Shown in pieces: positions 44,258-53,074 of a DNA stretch of 64,000 bases. Location: NCBI GenBank assembly GCA_003244205.1, contig QHBW01000051.1, positions 62,957 through 126,956 of the forward strand. Reading direction: 5' to 3'. This stretch comes from Solirubrobacterales bacterium (GTDB taxonomy: Bacteria > Actinomycetota > Thermoleophilia > Solirubrobacterales > Solirubrobacteraceae). Position 1 is the stretch's first letter. Each line of letters opens with the position of its first letter. Under the pieces are notes generated by a model that saw only the letters and a program-made list of their open reading frames with translations, searched no databases and was not told the DNA's origin. Position numbers and translations under genes: made by a program.

Positions 44258-45217
44258 ATGTCCTCCCGTCTTCACCGCTTTGACCGCTATCAGCAGGAGC
44301 GTCGCTGGCTAGCGTTCCCGGTTGCCGTCGTTCGCAAGTATGGCGACGACCAGGGCGGCCATCTCGCGGCGCTGATCGCCTACTACGCGTTCGTCTCGCT
44401 GTTCCCGCTGCTGCTGGTCTCGGTCGCGGTCCTGGGCTTCGTCCTCCAGGGCGACGCGTCGCTGCGCAACGACATCGTCAACTCCACCCTCAGCAAGCTG
44501 CCCGGGATCGGCGATCAGCTCAAGCTGGATCCCGGATCGCTGCACGGCAGCGGCGTCGCGCTAGCGATCGGGGTCGCCACCTCGCTGTGGGCGGGGATGG
44601 GCATCACGCAGGCGGTCCAGGCCGCCTTCAACCGCATCTGGGGCGTGCCCTTCAAGCGCCGCCCCAACTTCCTCACGTCGCGCCTGCGCGGCCTCGGGGT
44701 GCTCGCCGGATTGGCGCTGATCACCGTGCTGTCCTTCGGGCTCACCGGGCTGGTTGTCTCGGCCGTGCCGGGCGTCCTCGCGAAGATCGCGGGCTACCTC
44801 GTCGGGTTCGCGATCAACATCTGCCTCTATTTGACCGTCTTTCGCCTGCTCACCGCCGCTCCGCAGCGATGGCGCGTCAACCTCGTCGGTGCCGTGGTCG
44901 GGGCGGCCTTCTGGGAGCTCTTGCAGGTGGCCGGTGCGAGCTACGCCAAGCACGTGATCGCCAAGGACCAGCGCGCCTATGGGATCTTCGGGCTGGTGTT
45001 GGGGATGCTGGCGCTGCTCTACCTCGGGGCCCAGATCACCGTGATCGCAGCGGAGGTCAACGTCGTGCGCGCGCGCCAGCTTTGGCCCCGCAGCTTGTTC
45101 ACCGCGCTGACCTCCGGCGATCAAGCGGCGTTGCGCCAGGCGGCGGAGACCGAGGAGCGCGTCGACGAGGAGATCGTCGACGTCAGCTTCGCCAAGACGC
45201 CGCCGCAGTCGCCGTAG
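44258..45217 (+). CDS. YihY/BrkB-family membrane protein
   Basis: 319 residues. Family signature LIAYYAFVSLFPLLLVS (about 43-60), six to seven helices, GMGITQAVQAAFNRIWGV and the last-helix segment LLYLGAQITVIAAEVNVVRA. Formerly called RNase BN, the family is now regarded as a membrane protein of unclear function. Cytoplasmic acidic C terminus. It starts 135 bases after the FN3-like gene ends. Confidence 0.9.
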   Translation: MSSRLHRFDRYQQERRWLAFPVAVVRKYGDDQGGHLAALIAYYAFVSLFPLLLVSVAVLGFVLQGDASLRNDIVNSTLSKLPGIGDQLKLDPGSLHGSGVALAIGVATSLWAGMGITQAVQAAFNRIWGVPFKRRPNFLTSRLRGLGVLAGLALITVLSFGLTGLVVSAVPGVLAKIAGYLVGFAINICLYLTVFRLLTAAPQRWRVNLVGAVVGAAFWELLQVAGASYAKHVIAKDQRAYGIFGLVLGMLALLYLGAQITVIAAEVNVVRARQLWPRSLFTALTSGDQAALRQAAETEERVDEEIVDVSFAKTPPQSP

Positions 45218-45230
45218 TGCTGGCGGCCTC

Positions 45231-46058
45231 GTGACGCAGGTCGAAGCCGTCGCGCGGCACTACGACGCGCTCGACGTCCACTACCGAGAAATCTGGGGGG
45301 AGCACGTCCATCACGGCTACTGGCGCAGCGGGCGCGAGCGTCCCGAGCAGGCGACCCGGGCGCTGGTGGAGCTGGTCGCCGACGCCGCCGAGATCCGGGC
45401 CGGGGCGCGCGTCTGCGATGTGGGCTGTGGCTATGGCGCGACGTCGCGGTGGCTCGTCGCCGAGCGGGGAGCCGCCGTCGTCGGCCTGACGGTCTCCGCG
45501 GCGCAGCATCGCCATGCGCTGGCCGATCTCGGCGGCGCCGAGAACCCGCGGATCCTGCTGCGCAGCTGGCTGGACAACGGCCTGCCGGATCAAGCCTTCG
45601 ACGCGGTGATCGCAATCGAGAGCATCTCGCACATGGAGGATCGCGCGCGCGTGATGGCCGAATGCCACCGCGTGCTCGTCCCAGGCGGCCGGCTCGTCGT
45701 GCTCGATTGGCTCGCCGGAGAAGGCGCGTCGCGCTGGCAGCGTCGAGCGCTGCTGGACCCAATCTGCCGTGACGGCCGCCTCCCCGAGCTGAACACGCTG
45801 CGCGATTACGCACGCCTGGCAGCCACGGCCGGCCTCACCGAGGTCCACGGCCGCGACATCAGCGCACACGTGTGGCGCACCTGGCCGGTCGTGCTCGCCC
45901 GCGGGGTCAGGCGCTTGCCCAGCGATCGCGAGCTGCGCCGGCTCGTGCTCGACCGCTCCCACGCCGAGCACGGCTTCATCACGATGACCGTGCGCGTGCT
46001 GGTCGGCTACGCGACGCGCGCCTTCCGCTACGGCATGCTCACCGCCCGGCGCGCCTAA
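45231..46058 (+). CDS. SAM-dependent methyltransferase
   Basis: 275 residues from a GTG. Class I motif DVGCGYGATSRWL (about 62-74), post-motif TVSAAQHRHA and IAIESISHMEDR. N-terminal HHGYWRSGRE resembles the tocopherol/sarcosine/cyclopropane-synthase-like group, so a small molecule or lipid is the likely substrate. It starts 13 bases after yihY ends and converges with the protease gene, whose displaced C-terminal frame overlaps its last codons. Confidence 0.85.
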   Translation: MTQVEAVARHYDALDVHYREIWGEHVHHGYWRSGRERPEQATRALVELVADAAEIRAGARVCDVGCGYGATSRWLVAERGAAVVGLTVSAAQHRHALADLGGAENPRILLRSWLDNGLPDQAFDAVIAIESISHMEDRARVMAECHRVLVPGGRLVVLDWLAGEGASRWQRRALLDPICRDGRLPELNTLRDYARLAATAGLTEVHGRDISAHVWRTWPVVLARGVRRLPSDRELRRLVLDRSHAEHGFITMTVRVLVGYATRAFRYGMLTARRA

Positions 46059-46400
46059 CGGCGGGCGCGTCCGTGGTGCGCGCGCGCGCTGGCCCGCGTG
46101 CAGACGCGCACCTTGCGCACGCGGCCGTGGATCCGCCGCCGGCGGATCGTGCAGCGTGTTTTTGCTTTGCGCTTGGGCGCGGGCGCCGGCGCCACAGAGA
46201 TCGTTTGCGCTGCCTCGTCGACGATGCCCCGCGTGTCGACCACCGCGAGGCGCAGCGTCAGTGTGCCGGCCACCGGCAGCGTTGTCGTGACCTGCGACCC
46301 GCTCGCGTCGCCGAACCTGCCGTTGCCAAGATCCCACGTCGCCGTCGGCAGAGCCAGACCGGCCGTGTCGGTCGAGTCGAGCGCAGCGTCAGCCGCTGCC
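46055..46400 (-). other. Out-of-frame C-terminal PKD-like part of the protease gene
   Basis: In a different frame from the protease domain this stretch reads as a continuation: TATWDLGNGRFGDASG, TLTLRLAVVDTRGIVDEA, typical of PKD domains, followed by a Cys/Arg-rich basic tail ending at 46055. It joins the protease frame at about 46390, so one small indel separates the domains. Either the gene has lost its C-terminal domain or there is a base error. Confidence 0.6.
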
Positions 46401-47301
46401 CGGCGACGGGCTTGGACGGCGTCACCGTGAAGGAAGCGACCGGGTACTCCAGGCCCGTAGCGGTGGCGAAGATCCAGTTGTAGAGCGCCGGCGCGGCCAG
46501 GCGCATGTAGACCCCCGGGTCGTAAGGTCGCGCGCACCCGACACCGAAGCTGACCGTACCCGCCACGCGCCAGAGCCCGGGGCCGTTGGGCACTAGCAGC
46601 CCGCCACCGGAATCCCCCTGGCAGGCGTCCCTGCCGCCGACGCCGAGCAGGCCGGCGCAGAGCATCATCGTTGGGTCGTAGCCGGAGACGGTGGCCTGGC
46701 AGGCGCTGTCGGACAAGATCGGCATCGTGGCGGCCATGAGATCGTTGACGGCGGCCCCGTTCTCGATCGTGGCACCCCATCCGACGACGGTCCCGGCGGC
46801 CACACCGGGCGTCCACAGACGCGCCTCGCTCGGCGCCACGATGTGCACGGGCTGCTCGGTGGCGGGTGTGGGCAGCTCGAGCAGGGCCAGGTCGTTGAGG
46901 CCGGTGGTGTCGGTGTAGAGGGGATCGACCAAGACCTGAGAGGGCGTGATCTGTGCGTCGGCGCTCGTATGGGTGAGGTGGGCGTGTCCGAGCGTGATCT
47001 GCACGAGCGATGGCGGCCACGTCGGGCTGGTGCCACCGAGCTGCGCGGAGACGAGCACGCAGTGGGCTGCGGTCAGCACCCATTGGGGTGCGATCAGCGT
47101 GCCTTCACATGCCGTCGTGTTGTGGAAGACGATGTAAGCCGCCCAGGGGTAATCGTTCGGTCCGGCGGTCACGCCGCCGACCACGCTGATCGAGGCCTTG
47201 GCGCCGGCGACCGGGGCGCTCGTGCCAAACATGGCCGTCGCAACCAGGACGAGCACGACAGCGAGGCGACGTCCTGATGCTCGCGCGCGCATTGATCGCA
47301 T
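46258..47301 (-). CDS. Secreted trypsin-like serine protease (S1), C-terminal domain frameshifted
   Basis: 347 residues as read. A signal peptide (about 11-34) is followed by the protease domain: GGVTAGPNDYPW at the start, LTAAHC (catalytic His), NDLALLEL (Asp), GDSGGGLL (Ser) and GVGCARPYDPGVYM; all triad residues are intact. The frame then runs through the first strands of a PKD domain (ASFTVTPSKPVAGQRLTL) and into about 40 nonsense residues; the rest of that domain continues in another frame (46055-46400). The protease part may still be active if exported. Confidence 0.82.
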   Translation of the reverse strand: MRSMRARASGRRLAVVLVLVATAMFGTSAPVAGAKASISVVGGVTAGPNDYPWAAYIVFHNTTACEGTLIAPQWVLTAAHCVLVSAQLGGTSPTWPPSLVQITLGHAHLTHTSADAQITPSQVLVDPLYTDTTGLNDLALLELPTPATEQPVHIVAPSEARLWTPGVAAGTVVGWGATIENGAAVNDLMAATMPILSDSACQATVSGYDPTMMLCAGLLGVGGRDACQGDSGGGLLVPNGPGLWRVAGTVSFGVGCARPYDPGVYMRLAAPALYNWIFATATGLEYPVASFTVTPSKPVAGQRLTLRSTRPTRPVWLCRRRRGILATAGSATRAGRRSRQRCRWPAH

Positions 47302-47386
47302 TATCGGTGGCGGAGCTCCCCGAAGAGTCGGTCAATGCTCTGAGCGCTGGCGCTCCGACGATGCGCTCGTGCGACTCCCCGCGGTC

Positions 47387-49318
47387 TCAGGCCTCGCGGC
47401 GCTGGGCCGACAGCATCTCGTGGTCGACATCGACGCGCAGTTGCTCATCGGCGCGGATCACGTGCATCACTGCGTTGATCAGCGCGAGGTGGGTGAACGC
47501 CTGAGGGAAGTTGCCGAGGTGGCGGCCGGAGCGAGCGTCGATCTCCTCGGCATAGAGCTGCAGCGGGCTGGCGTAGGAGAGCAGCTTCTCGCACAGCGCC
47601 CGGGCCCAGGAGGACTCGCCGATCTCCGTCAGCGCGGAGACCATCCAGAACGAGCAGATAGTGAAGGTGCCCTCGGCGCCGGAGAAGCCGTCGTCGGTCT
47701 GATCAGCGCGATAGCGGCACACGAGCCCGTCGACGGAGAGCTCCTCGGCGATCGCCCGGACGGTCGCTGCCACGCGCTCGTCGTCGGCGGGCAGGAAGCG
47801 CAGCAGCGGGATCAGCAGCTGTGAGGCGTCCAGCGCCTTGGTGTCGTAGTGCTGGACAAAGACACCGCGGTCGTCGACGGCGTTGGCGCAGACGTCGGCG
47901 TGGATCTCGTCGGCTGCTTTCTGCCAGCGAGCGGCGCTCTCGTGGTCCTCACGCAGGCGCGCGAGCCGCGCGCCGCGGTCTGCCGCCACCCAGCAGAAGA
48001 TCTTCGAGGAGGTGAAGTGCTTGGGCTCGCCGCGAACTTCCCAGATCCCGCGGTCGGGTTGCCGCCAATGCTCGAGCGCGCTCTCCACCTGGCGCTTGAG
48101 GATCGGCCAGAGGCGCTCGTCGAGGTGGTCCCGCGACTTCGTGTGCAGGTAGACCGAGTCGAGCATCGCTCCCCAGACGTCGTGCTGGCGCTGGTCGTAG
48201 GCGCCGTTGCCGATGCGCACCGGACGCGCCCCTTGGTAGCCGTCGAGGTGCTCGAGGATCTGCTCGGTGAGCACGCGCTCGCCGTCGAGGCCGTACATGA
48301 TCTGCAGCTCGTCGGCCTCCTCTTCGGCGGCGTCGGCGACGAAATAGAAGAAGTCGTTGGCCTCCCAGTCGAAACCGAGCGTGTAGAGCCCCCAGAGCAT
48401 GAAGGTGGAGTCGCGGATCCAGCTGTAGCGATAGTCCCAGTTGCGCTCGCCTCCGGGGGTCTCGGGCAGAGAAGTGGTGGCGGCGGCGATCATCGCGCCG
48501 GTGGGGGAGTAGGTCAGCCCCTTGAGTGTCAGCGCGCTGCGCTGCAGGTGAGTGCGCCAGGGATGATCGGGGAACTCGCCCCGATCGAGCCAGTGCTGCC
48601 AGTGATGGGCGGTCCAGACCAGCCGGCGATAGGCCTCGGCGTATGTGGCGGGGCCGCCGTGCCCGCTCCACGAGAGCGCGCAAAAGCGCGTCTCGCCCTC
48701 CTTGATCAGCGTGCGCGTTGCGGCGCGAGGACCTTCGAAACCGATCCGCATGTCGGTGGTGATCTTGAGTTCGACCTCGATCCCGTCGGCGCGGCAGATG
48801 GCCTCGTGGTAGCCGTCGGTCGCGTACTCCCAGTGTCCGCGCTGGCGACCGTAGTCGAACGCCGGCTCGCAGTCCATCACGAGCTGGACCTCGCCGTTCA
48901 CGCAGCGCACGGTGCGCAGCAGGACATGATCGGCGTCGTAGTCGGTGGGCGAGCGCCGGTGCGTGTGGGAGCGCTCGCTCTCGTGGTGCCAGGGGCCGAT
49001 CAGCAGGACGTCGCGCACGATGATCCATCCGCCGCGCGTGCCCCAGCTCGTCTCGACGACCATCGTGCCTGGGAGGTAACGGCGCGCAGCGGGTACGGAG
49101 ACATCGGCCGGCCCGATCCGGAATCCGCCGGCGTCGCGGTCGAGGATCGCTCCGAAGACGCTGGGGCCGTCCATCCGCGGCAGGCAGAGCCACTCGACGT
49201 TGCCGCTGGGTGCCACGAGGGCCGTGACCTCGCCGTCGGAGAGGAAGGCGTAGTCGGCGATCGGGGGGAACGTGCTGCCCCCCAGCGGGACGTCATCGAA
49301 GAGGGAGCGTGTGGCCAC
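47387..49318 (-). CDS. Glycoside hydrolase family 15 (glucoamylase / trehalase-type)
   Basis: 643 residues. An N-terminal beta-sandwich domain (about 1-260) and an (alpha/alpha)6 barrel with the GH15 hallmark RNWDYRYSWIRDS (about 297-309), then WEANDFFYF, and near the end GTFTICSFWMVSAL. It cleaves alpha-glucosidic bonds; actinobacterial members act as glucoamylases or phosphate-stimulated trehalases, and this one is not distinguishable. No signal peptide, so cytoplasmic. Confidence 0.9.
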   Translation of the reverse strand: MATRSLFDDVPLGGSTFPPIADYAFLSDGEVTALVAPSGNVEWLCLPRMDGPSVFGAILDRDAGGFRIGPADVSVPAARRYLPGTMVVETSWGTRGGWIIVRDVLLIGPWHHESERSHTHRRSPTDYDADHVLLRTVRCVNGEVQLVMDCEPAFDYGRQRGHWEYATDGYHEAICRADGIEVELKITTDMRIGFEGPRAATRTLIKEGETRFCALSWSGHGGPATYAEAYRRLVWTAHHWQHWLDRGEFPDHPWRTHLQRSALTLKGLTYSPTGAMIAAATTSLPETPGGERNWDYRYSWIRDSTFMLWGLYTLGFDWEANDFFYFVADAAEEEADELQIMYGLDGERVLTEQILEHLDGYQGARPVRIGNGAYDQRQHDVWGAMLDSVYLHTKSRDHLDERLWPILKRQVESALEHWRQPDRGIWEVRGEPKHFTSSKIFCWVAADRGARLARLREDHESAARWQKAADEIHADVCANAVDDRGVFVQHYDTKALDASQLLIPLLRFLPADDERVAATVRAIAEELSVDGLVCRYRADQTDDGFSGAEGTFTICSFWMVSALTEIGESSWARALCEKLLSYASPLQLYAEEIDARSGRHLGNFPQAFTHLALINAVMHVIRADEQLRVDVDHEMLSAQRREA

Positions 49319-49392
49319 GGCCGCAGTATTTCGCCTGCGGAGCGCACGTGCGCGGCTGCACGACGGCGTGCAGCCCGCCGACGAGCCCTACT

Positions 49393-49620
49393 TCACCAGC
49401 TCTGCTGGTCGCCGCAGTGGGGGCAGTCGACGGTCGTCGAGACCGCCGCCTGGAAGGCGTAGCCGCAGGCGCAGCTGTAGAGCGCGCGGTCCTCGGGGCC
49501 ACCCGCCTGGCGAACGCGCTGCTCGGGGGAGCGGTGGCGCGATGTCGAGGGTGCAGCCGCACGGCGGTGGCGATCCCTGACGCGAACGGGCCGGGTGAGG
49601 AGCTGGACGGTCATGTTCAT
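49393..49620 (-). CDS. Small zinc-ribbon protein
   Basis: 75 residues. A basic N-terminal half followed by a zinc ribbon with two cysteine pairs (CACGYAF and CPHCGDQQ). The ATG has a strong ribosome site (AAGGGGAG) 3 bases upstream. Function unknown. It is divergent from ccmE. Confidence 0.65.
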   Translation of the reverse strand: MNMTVQLLTRPVRVRDRHRRAAAPSTSRHRSPEQRVRQAGGPEDRALYSCACGYAFQAAVSTTVDCPHCGDQQSW

Positions 49621-49723
49621 CTTCTCCCCTTACTACGCGGGAGCACCGTAAAGGTTCCGCATTGCAAGTGTTTTCCCTCTGTTGGGAAGGGAGGGCAGGG
49701 CGCTCCGGCATAATCCTCTCGCG

Positions 49724-50128
49724 ATGGATCCCGCCCGCAAGCGCGCTATGCGCCTGACAGCCGCGCTGAGCGCCGCCGTCGTGCTGGCGGGCGCGCTCGT
49801 CTACACCAGCTTCAGCGCCGCAAGCTCCGCGATCAGCCCCAGCCAGCTGCTCGTATCCGGGCAGCCCGGGCGCACCTACCAGCTCACCGGCACGGTCGTC
49901 AACGGCTCGATCTCCCGTCATGGCGACACGACCGACTTCTCCGTCCGCGACCGGACCGGGAGCACGGCGGTCCCGCTCTCCTACACCGGGTCGGTGCCGG
50001 ATCCCTTCCAGCAGGGGCGCGAGGTGGTCGTCAACGTGCGCAAGCAGGGCTCCGCGTTCGTGGGCGAACGTGACACGCTGGTGACCAAGTGCCCCTCGAA
50101 GTACACGCCGGCCAAGCCCGGGCGCTAG
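49724..50128 (+). CDS. ccmE: CcmE haem chaperone, CxxxY variant
   Basis: Haem chaperone that carries haem to CcmF during cytochrome c maturation. 134 residues from the ATG at 49724. An N-terminal helix, then the OB-fold (TYQLTGTVV, TDFSVRDRT, PLSYTGSVPDPF, GREVVVNV). The haem-binding motif is KCPSKY: Cys123 and Tyr127 (CxxxY) in place of the usual HxxxY. This Cys form is known from sulfate reducers and some archaea and actinobacteria (system I*). It is followed four bases later by ccmF. Confidence 0.9.
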   Translation: MDPARKRAMRLTAALSAAVVLAGALVYTSFSAASSAISPSQLLVSGQPGRTYQLTGTVVNGSISRHGDTTDFSVRDRTGSTAVPLSYTGSVPDPFQQGREVVVNVRKQGSAFVGERDTLVTKCPSKYTPAKPGR

Positions 50129-50132
50129 TGCA

Positions 50133-52346
50133 ATGAGCGCCACCCTCGGGCGCGCCTGCCTGCTGGTCGCGTTCGCCACCTGCTTCTACGGCATGGGGGC
50201 GTCGCTCTATGGGGCCCGCGCCGGCGGAGGCCTCGCCGGGCGCGGGTGGGTCGACTCCGGCCGACGTGCCGTTTACGCGCTGGCGGCGACCGTGGCGCTC
50301 GCCTTCCTTGTGCTCGAGCTGGCGTTCCTGCGGTCGGACTTCTCCTTCAACACCGTGGCGCAACACTCCAGCCTGACGACGCCGACCTTCTACAAGATCA
50401 CCGCTGTGTGGTCCTCCCAGGAGGGTTCGCTGCTGCTCTGGGTGCTGCTGCTCTCCTGCTGGTCGGCGCTGGTGCTGCGCCTCACCCGCCGGCGACTGCG
50501 TCTGGAGTCCCCCTACGCCACGGTCGTGCTCCTCGGCTTTGGCGCCTTCTTCCTTGGCTTGATGATCTTCGCTGGCGCCAATCCCTTCAGCACGACCAGG
50601 CCGGCGCCCGCCGACGGGACGGGGTTGGATCCGCTGCTGCTGCACCCGAGCATGATGATCCACCCGCCGATGCTCTACTCGGGCTACACGCTGTTCACGA
50701 TCCCGTTCGCGTTCGCGATCGGGGCGCTTGTCACGGGACGTCTGAACGCGGAGTGGCTGCGCGCGACGCGGCGCTTCTCGCTGGCCGCGTGGCTCTGTCT
50801 GGGTACGGGGATCATCCTCGGCGCGCGCTGGAGCTACACCGAGCTCGGCTGGGGCGGCTACTGGGCCTGGGACCCCGTGGAGAACGCCTCGCTGATGCCT
50901 TGGCTGTGCGGCACCGCGTTCCTGCACTCGGCGATGATCCAGGAGAAGCGGGGGATGCTCAAGGTCTGGAACGTCTCGCTCGTGCTCGCGACCGGGACGC
51001 TCGCGATCCTCGGCACGTTCCTCGTGCGCTCGGGGATCCTGCAGTCGATCCACGCGTTTGGGGCCTCCACGCTCGGAGGCCCGTTCCTGTCGCTGATCGG
51101 GCTGATGGTGGCCGGATCCATCGGGCTGGTGGTCTGGCGCCGCGGCGGCCTGCGGACCGAGCACCGTCTCGACTCGTTGTTATCCCGTGAGGCGATGTTC
51201 CTGCTCAACAACTTCGTCCTCGTCGGGCTCTGCTTCGTGGTCTTCTGGGGCAGCTTCTTCCCGCTGATCTCCGAGGCGATCACCGGGACCAAGCGCGCGG
51301 TCGGGCCGCCCTGGTTCGATCGCTTCGTGGTTCCGCTGACACTGCTGCTGGTGCTGCTTTCGGGCATCGGGCCGCTGATCGCCTGGCGGCGGGCGACACC
51401 GTCGAACCTGGGTCGCAACCTCGGGCCGCCGGCGCTGGTGGGCGCGCTCACAGCGTTGGCGCTCGGCGTCGGCGTGAGCGGAGTGGCGCGCAAGCCACTG
51501 GCGCTGGCGTTGTTTGCGCTGGCGGCGTTCGTGCTTGCCGCGGTTGCCCAGGAGCTGATGCGCGGCACGCGAGCCCGACAGGCGATGACGGGCGAGCCCT
51601 TGGCGCGCGCGCTCGTCTCGCTGGTGCGGCGCAACCGGCGCCGCTACGGCGGCTACCTCGTGCACGTCGGGGTAGCGCTGCTGTTCGTCGGGATCGCGGC
51701 GTCATCGACCTTCCAGCACATCCGCGACGTCCAGCTGGTGCCGGGGCAGAGCACCCGCGTCGACGGCTACGACGTGCGCTACGTGCGCCCGGTGGTGAAC
51801 GTCGCGCTCAGCGGACCACGTATCGCGCACGTCGACTTCGGGGCGCAGCTCGCCGTCTCCAAGGGCGCCCACGCGGTGACCAGCCTCTACACGCAGCGCA
51901 GCTACTACCCCGACACCAGCAACCCGCTCGCGGTGGCGGGCTACTTCGACGGCCAGGCCGACAGCAAGGTCGGGCTCAGCGCCGGTCTGCGGCGCGACAT
52001 CTGGACGGTGATCCAGCCGATCGACCTCTCGACGATCCAGACCGAGGTCAAGGCGGACGACCAGTTGCTCAACAGCCGCCCGGGGCTCGCCCCCGACGTC
52101 CGCTACCTGGCCGTCGCTCGCGGCATCGGCTTGATCCGCCAACGCTATCTCGCCAACCCGCCGCCTACCACCTTCCGCGTGATCGTCTCGCCGATGGTCA
52201 CCTGGATCTGGCTGGGAGCGCTGGTCGTGCTGATCGGCGGCCTGACAGCGTTTTGGCCCGGCGGGCCAAGCGCACGCCGCCAGCGGGCGCCCGCGCTCGC
52301 AACCCAGCTCGAGCACGAGCTCGGGCGGGCGCTCGAGCGCGCCTAA
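50133..52346 (+). CDS. ccmF: CcmF haem lyase subunit of cytochrome c maturation
   Basis: 737 residues, about 14 helices. The WWD haem-handling motif is present as WGGYWAWDPVENASLMPWL (about 244-262), along with YSGYTLFTIPFAFAI and the C-terminal outer domain (540-690) that precedes the last helix. It attaches haem to apocytochrome c with CcmH (encoded at 2929). The gene order ccmE-ccmF-CcmI-like implies an operon. Confidence 0.95.
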   Translation: MSATLGRACLLVAFATCFYGMGASLYGARAGGGLAGRGWVDSGRRAVYALAATVALAFLVLELAFLRSDFSFNTVAQHSSLTTPTFYKITAVWSSQEGSLLLWVLLLSCWSALVLRLTRRRLRLESPYATVVLLGFGAFFLGLMIFAGANPFSTTRPAPADGTGLDPLLLHPSMMIHPPMLYSGYTLFTIPFAFAIGALVTGRLNAEWLRATRRFSLAAWLCLGTGIILGARWSYTELGWGGYWAWDPVENASLMPWLCGTAFLHSAMIQEKRGMLKVWNVSLVLATGTLAILGTFLVRSGILQSIHAFGASTLGGPFLSLIGLMVAGSIGLVVWRRGGLRTEHRLDSLLSREAMFLLNNFVLVGLCFVVFWGSFFPLISEAITGTKRAVGPPWFDRFVVPLTLLLVLLSGIGPLIAWRRATPSNLGRNLGPPALVGALTALALGVGVSGVARKPLALALFALAAFVLAAVAQELMRGTRARQAMTGEPLARALVSLVRRNRRRYGGYLVHVGVALLFVGIAASSTFQHIRDVQLVPGQSTRVDGYDVRYVRPVVNVALSGPRIAHVDFGAQLAVSKGAHAVTSLYTQRSYYPDTSNPLAVAGYFDGQADSKVGLSAGLRRDIWTVIQPIDLSTIQTEVKADDQLLNSRPGLAPDVRYLAVARGIGLIRQRYLANPPPTTFRVIVSPMVTWIWLGALVVLIGGLTAFWPGGPSARRQRAPALATQLEHELGRALERA

Positions 52347-52391
52347 GCCCGGGTTGCGGGCGCCGACTCGCCGCGTCGCTGGCTGCGAATT

Positions 52392-52742
52392 GTGCCTCGT
52401 CTCGTGGACTACCTGCTAATCATCCTGCTGCTCGTGGCCGTCGTCGCGATCGTTGCCATGCCGGTGTGGCGCGGCGCGCGGAGCGCCTCACGCCTGGCGG
52501 CGACGCGCGAGCAGGCACGGCGTGCGGACCTCGAGGCTGCGCGTGAGGCCAAGTACGCCGAGATTCGCGATGCCGAGATGGACCGGCGCACAGGCAAGCT
52601 CTCAGACGCCGACCACCGCGCCCTCGATCGTCAGCTGCGCGCGCAGGCGATCGAGATCCTGCGCGCGCTCGATGCGCTTGGAGAGGAGGAGCGGTCGTCG
52701 CCCGCTGAGGGCGCCGAGAGCCGGGATCGCGATCGCGGCTGA
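52392..52742 (+). CDS. CcmI-like N-terminal fragment protein
   Basis: 116 residues from a GTG. One N-terminal helix (LLIILLLVAVVAIVAM), then a coiled-coil-like segment (ATREQARRADLEAAREAKYAEI) and EMDRRTGKLSDADHRALDRQL, the pattern of the CcmI N-terminal domain, which has a short loop region G-K-L-S-x-x-D followed by a helix. It lacks the TPR domain of full-length CcmI. Downstream of ccmF, so probably its partner. The Asp/Arg tail comes from a duplicated DNA segment. Confidence 0.6.
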   Translation: MPRLVDYLLIILLLVAVVAIVAMPVWRGARSASRLAATREQARRADLEAAREAKYAEIRDAEMDRRTGKLSDADHRALDRQLRAQAIEILRALDALGEEERSSPAEGAESRDRDRG

Positions 52743-52767
52743 GCGCGGATCGCGATTGCGGCTGAGC
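52724..52767 (+). repeat. Tandem 21-base duplication around the CcmI-like stop codon
   Basis: Bases 52724-52744 and 52747-52767 match at 20 of 21 positions (the mismatch is C to T), at a period of 23 bases. The duplication carries the stop codon with it. Confidence 0.7.
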
Positions 52768-52783
52768 TACCATCGGCGACGCG

Positions 52784-53011
52784 ATGGTGACCATCCTTGA
52801 CGTCGTGCAGGTGCTCATCTGCCTGGTGCTGATCTTCCTGGTCCTGATGCACTCAGGCAAGGATGCCGGCCTGTCAGGCGCCTTCGGCGTCGGCTCGGGC
52901 TCGGGTCCGCTCGGCGGCGGGTCGCTTGTGGAACGCAACCTGAACCGCTGGACGGTCGGGTTCGCGATTCTCTTCGTCGTCAACACGATCATCCTGCTGC
53001 GGATCTCCTGA
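52784..53011 (+). CDS. secG: Protein translocase subunit SecG
   Basis: 75 residues: two helices (VVQVLICLVLIFLVLM, FAILFVVNTIILLRI) around the loop GKDAGLSGAFGVGSGSG, the classic SecG pattern of a small two-helix translocon subunit. It starts 41 bases after the CcmI-like gene and its stop codon (53009-53011) overlaps a tandem repeat. Confidence 0.9.
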   Translation: MVTILDVVQVLICLVLIFLVLMHSGKDAGLSGAFGVGSGSGPLGGGSLVERNLNRWTVGFAILFVVNTIILLRIS

Positions 53012-53074
53012 GTCCGTCGGTTGAGTCCGTCGGTTTGGTCCGTCGGTTGAGTTCGCCGGTGAGTCCGCCGGTTT
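53010..53074 (+). repeat. Five-unit tandem repeat starting at the secG stop codon
   Basis: Units of 12-14 bases: GAGTCCGTCGGTT (53010), GAGTCCGTCGGTTT (53023), GGTCCGTCGGTT (53037), GAGTTCGCCGGT (53049) and GAGTCCGCCGGTTT (53061). The last G and A of the stop codon are the first two bases of unit one. Confidence 0.75.

Noticed and set aside
46055..47083. A separate gene in the frame that holds the PKD-like part
   Set aside because: Its first half overlaps the protease domain in a nonsense frame; only the last 115 codons look real, and they are the displaced end of the protease gene.
50031..51164. Minus-strand open frame opposite ccmF
   Set aside because: Shadow of ccmF, whose WWD motif and helices are clear on the plus strand.
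53010..53074. CRISPR-like appearance of the short tandem repeat
   Set aside because: Units of 12-14 bases lie back to back with no spacers; repeats are too short for CRISPR.
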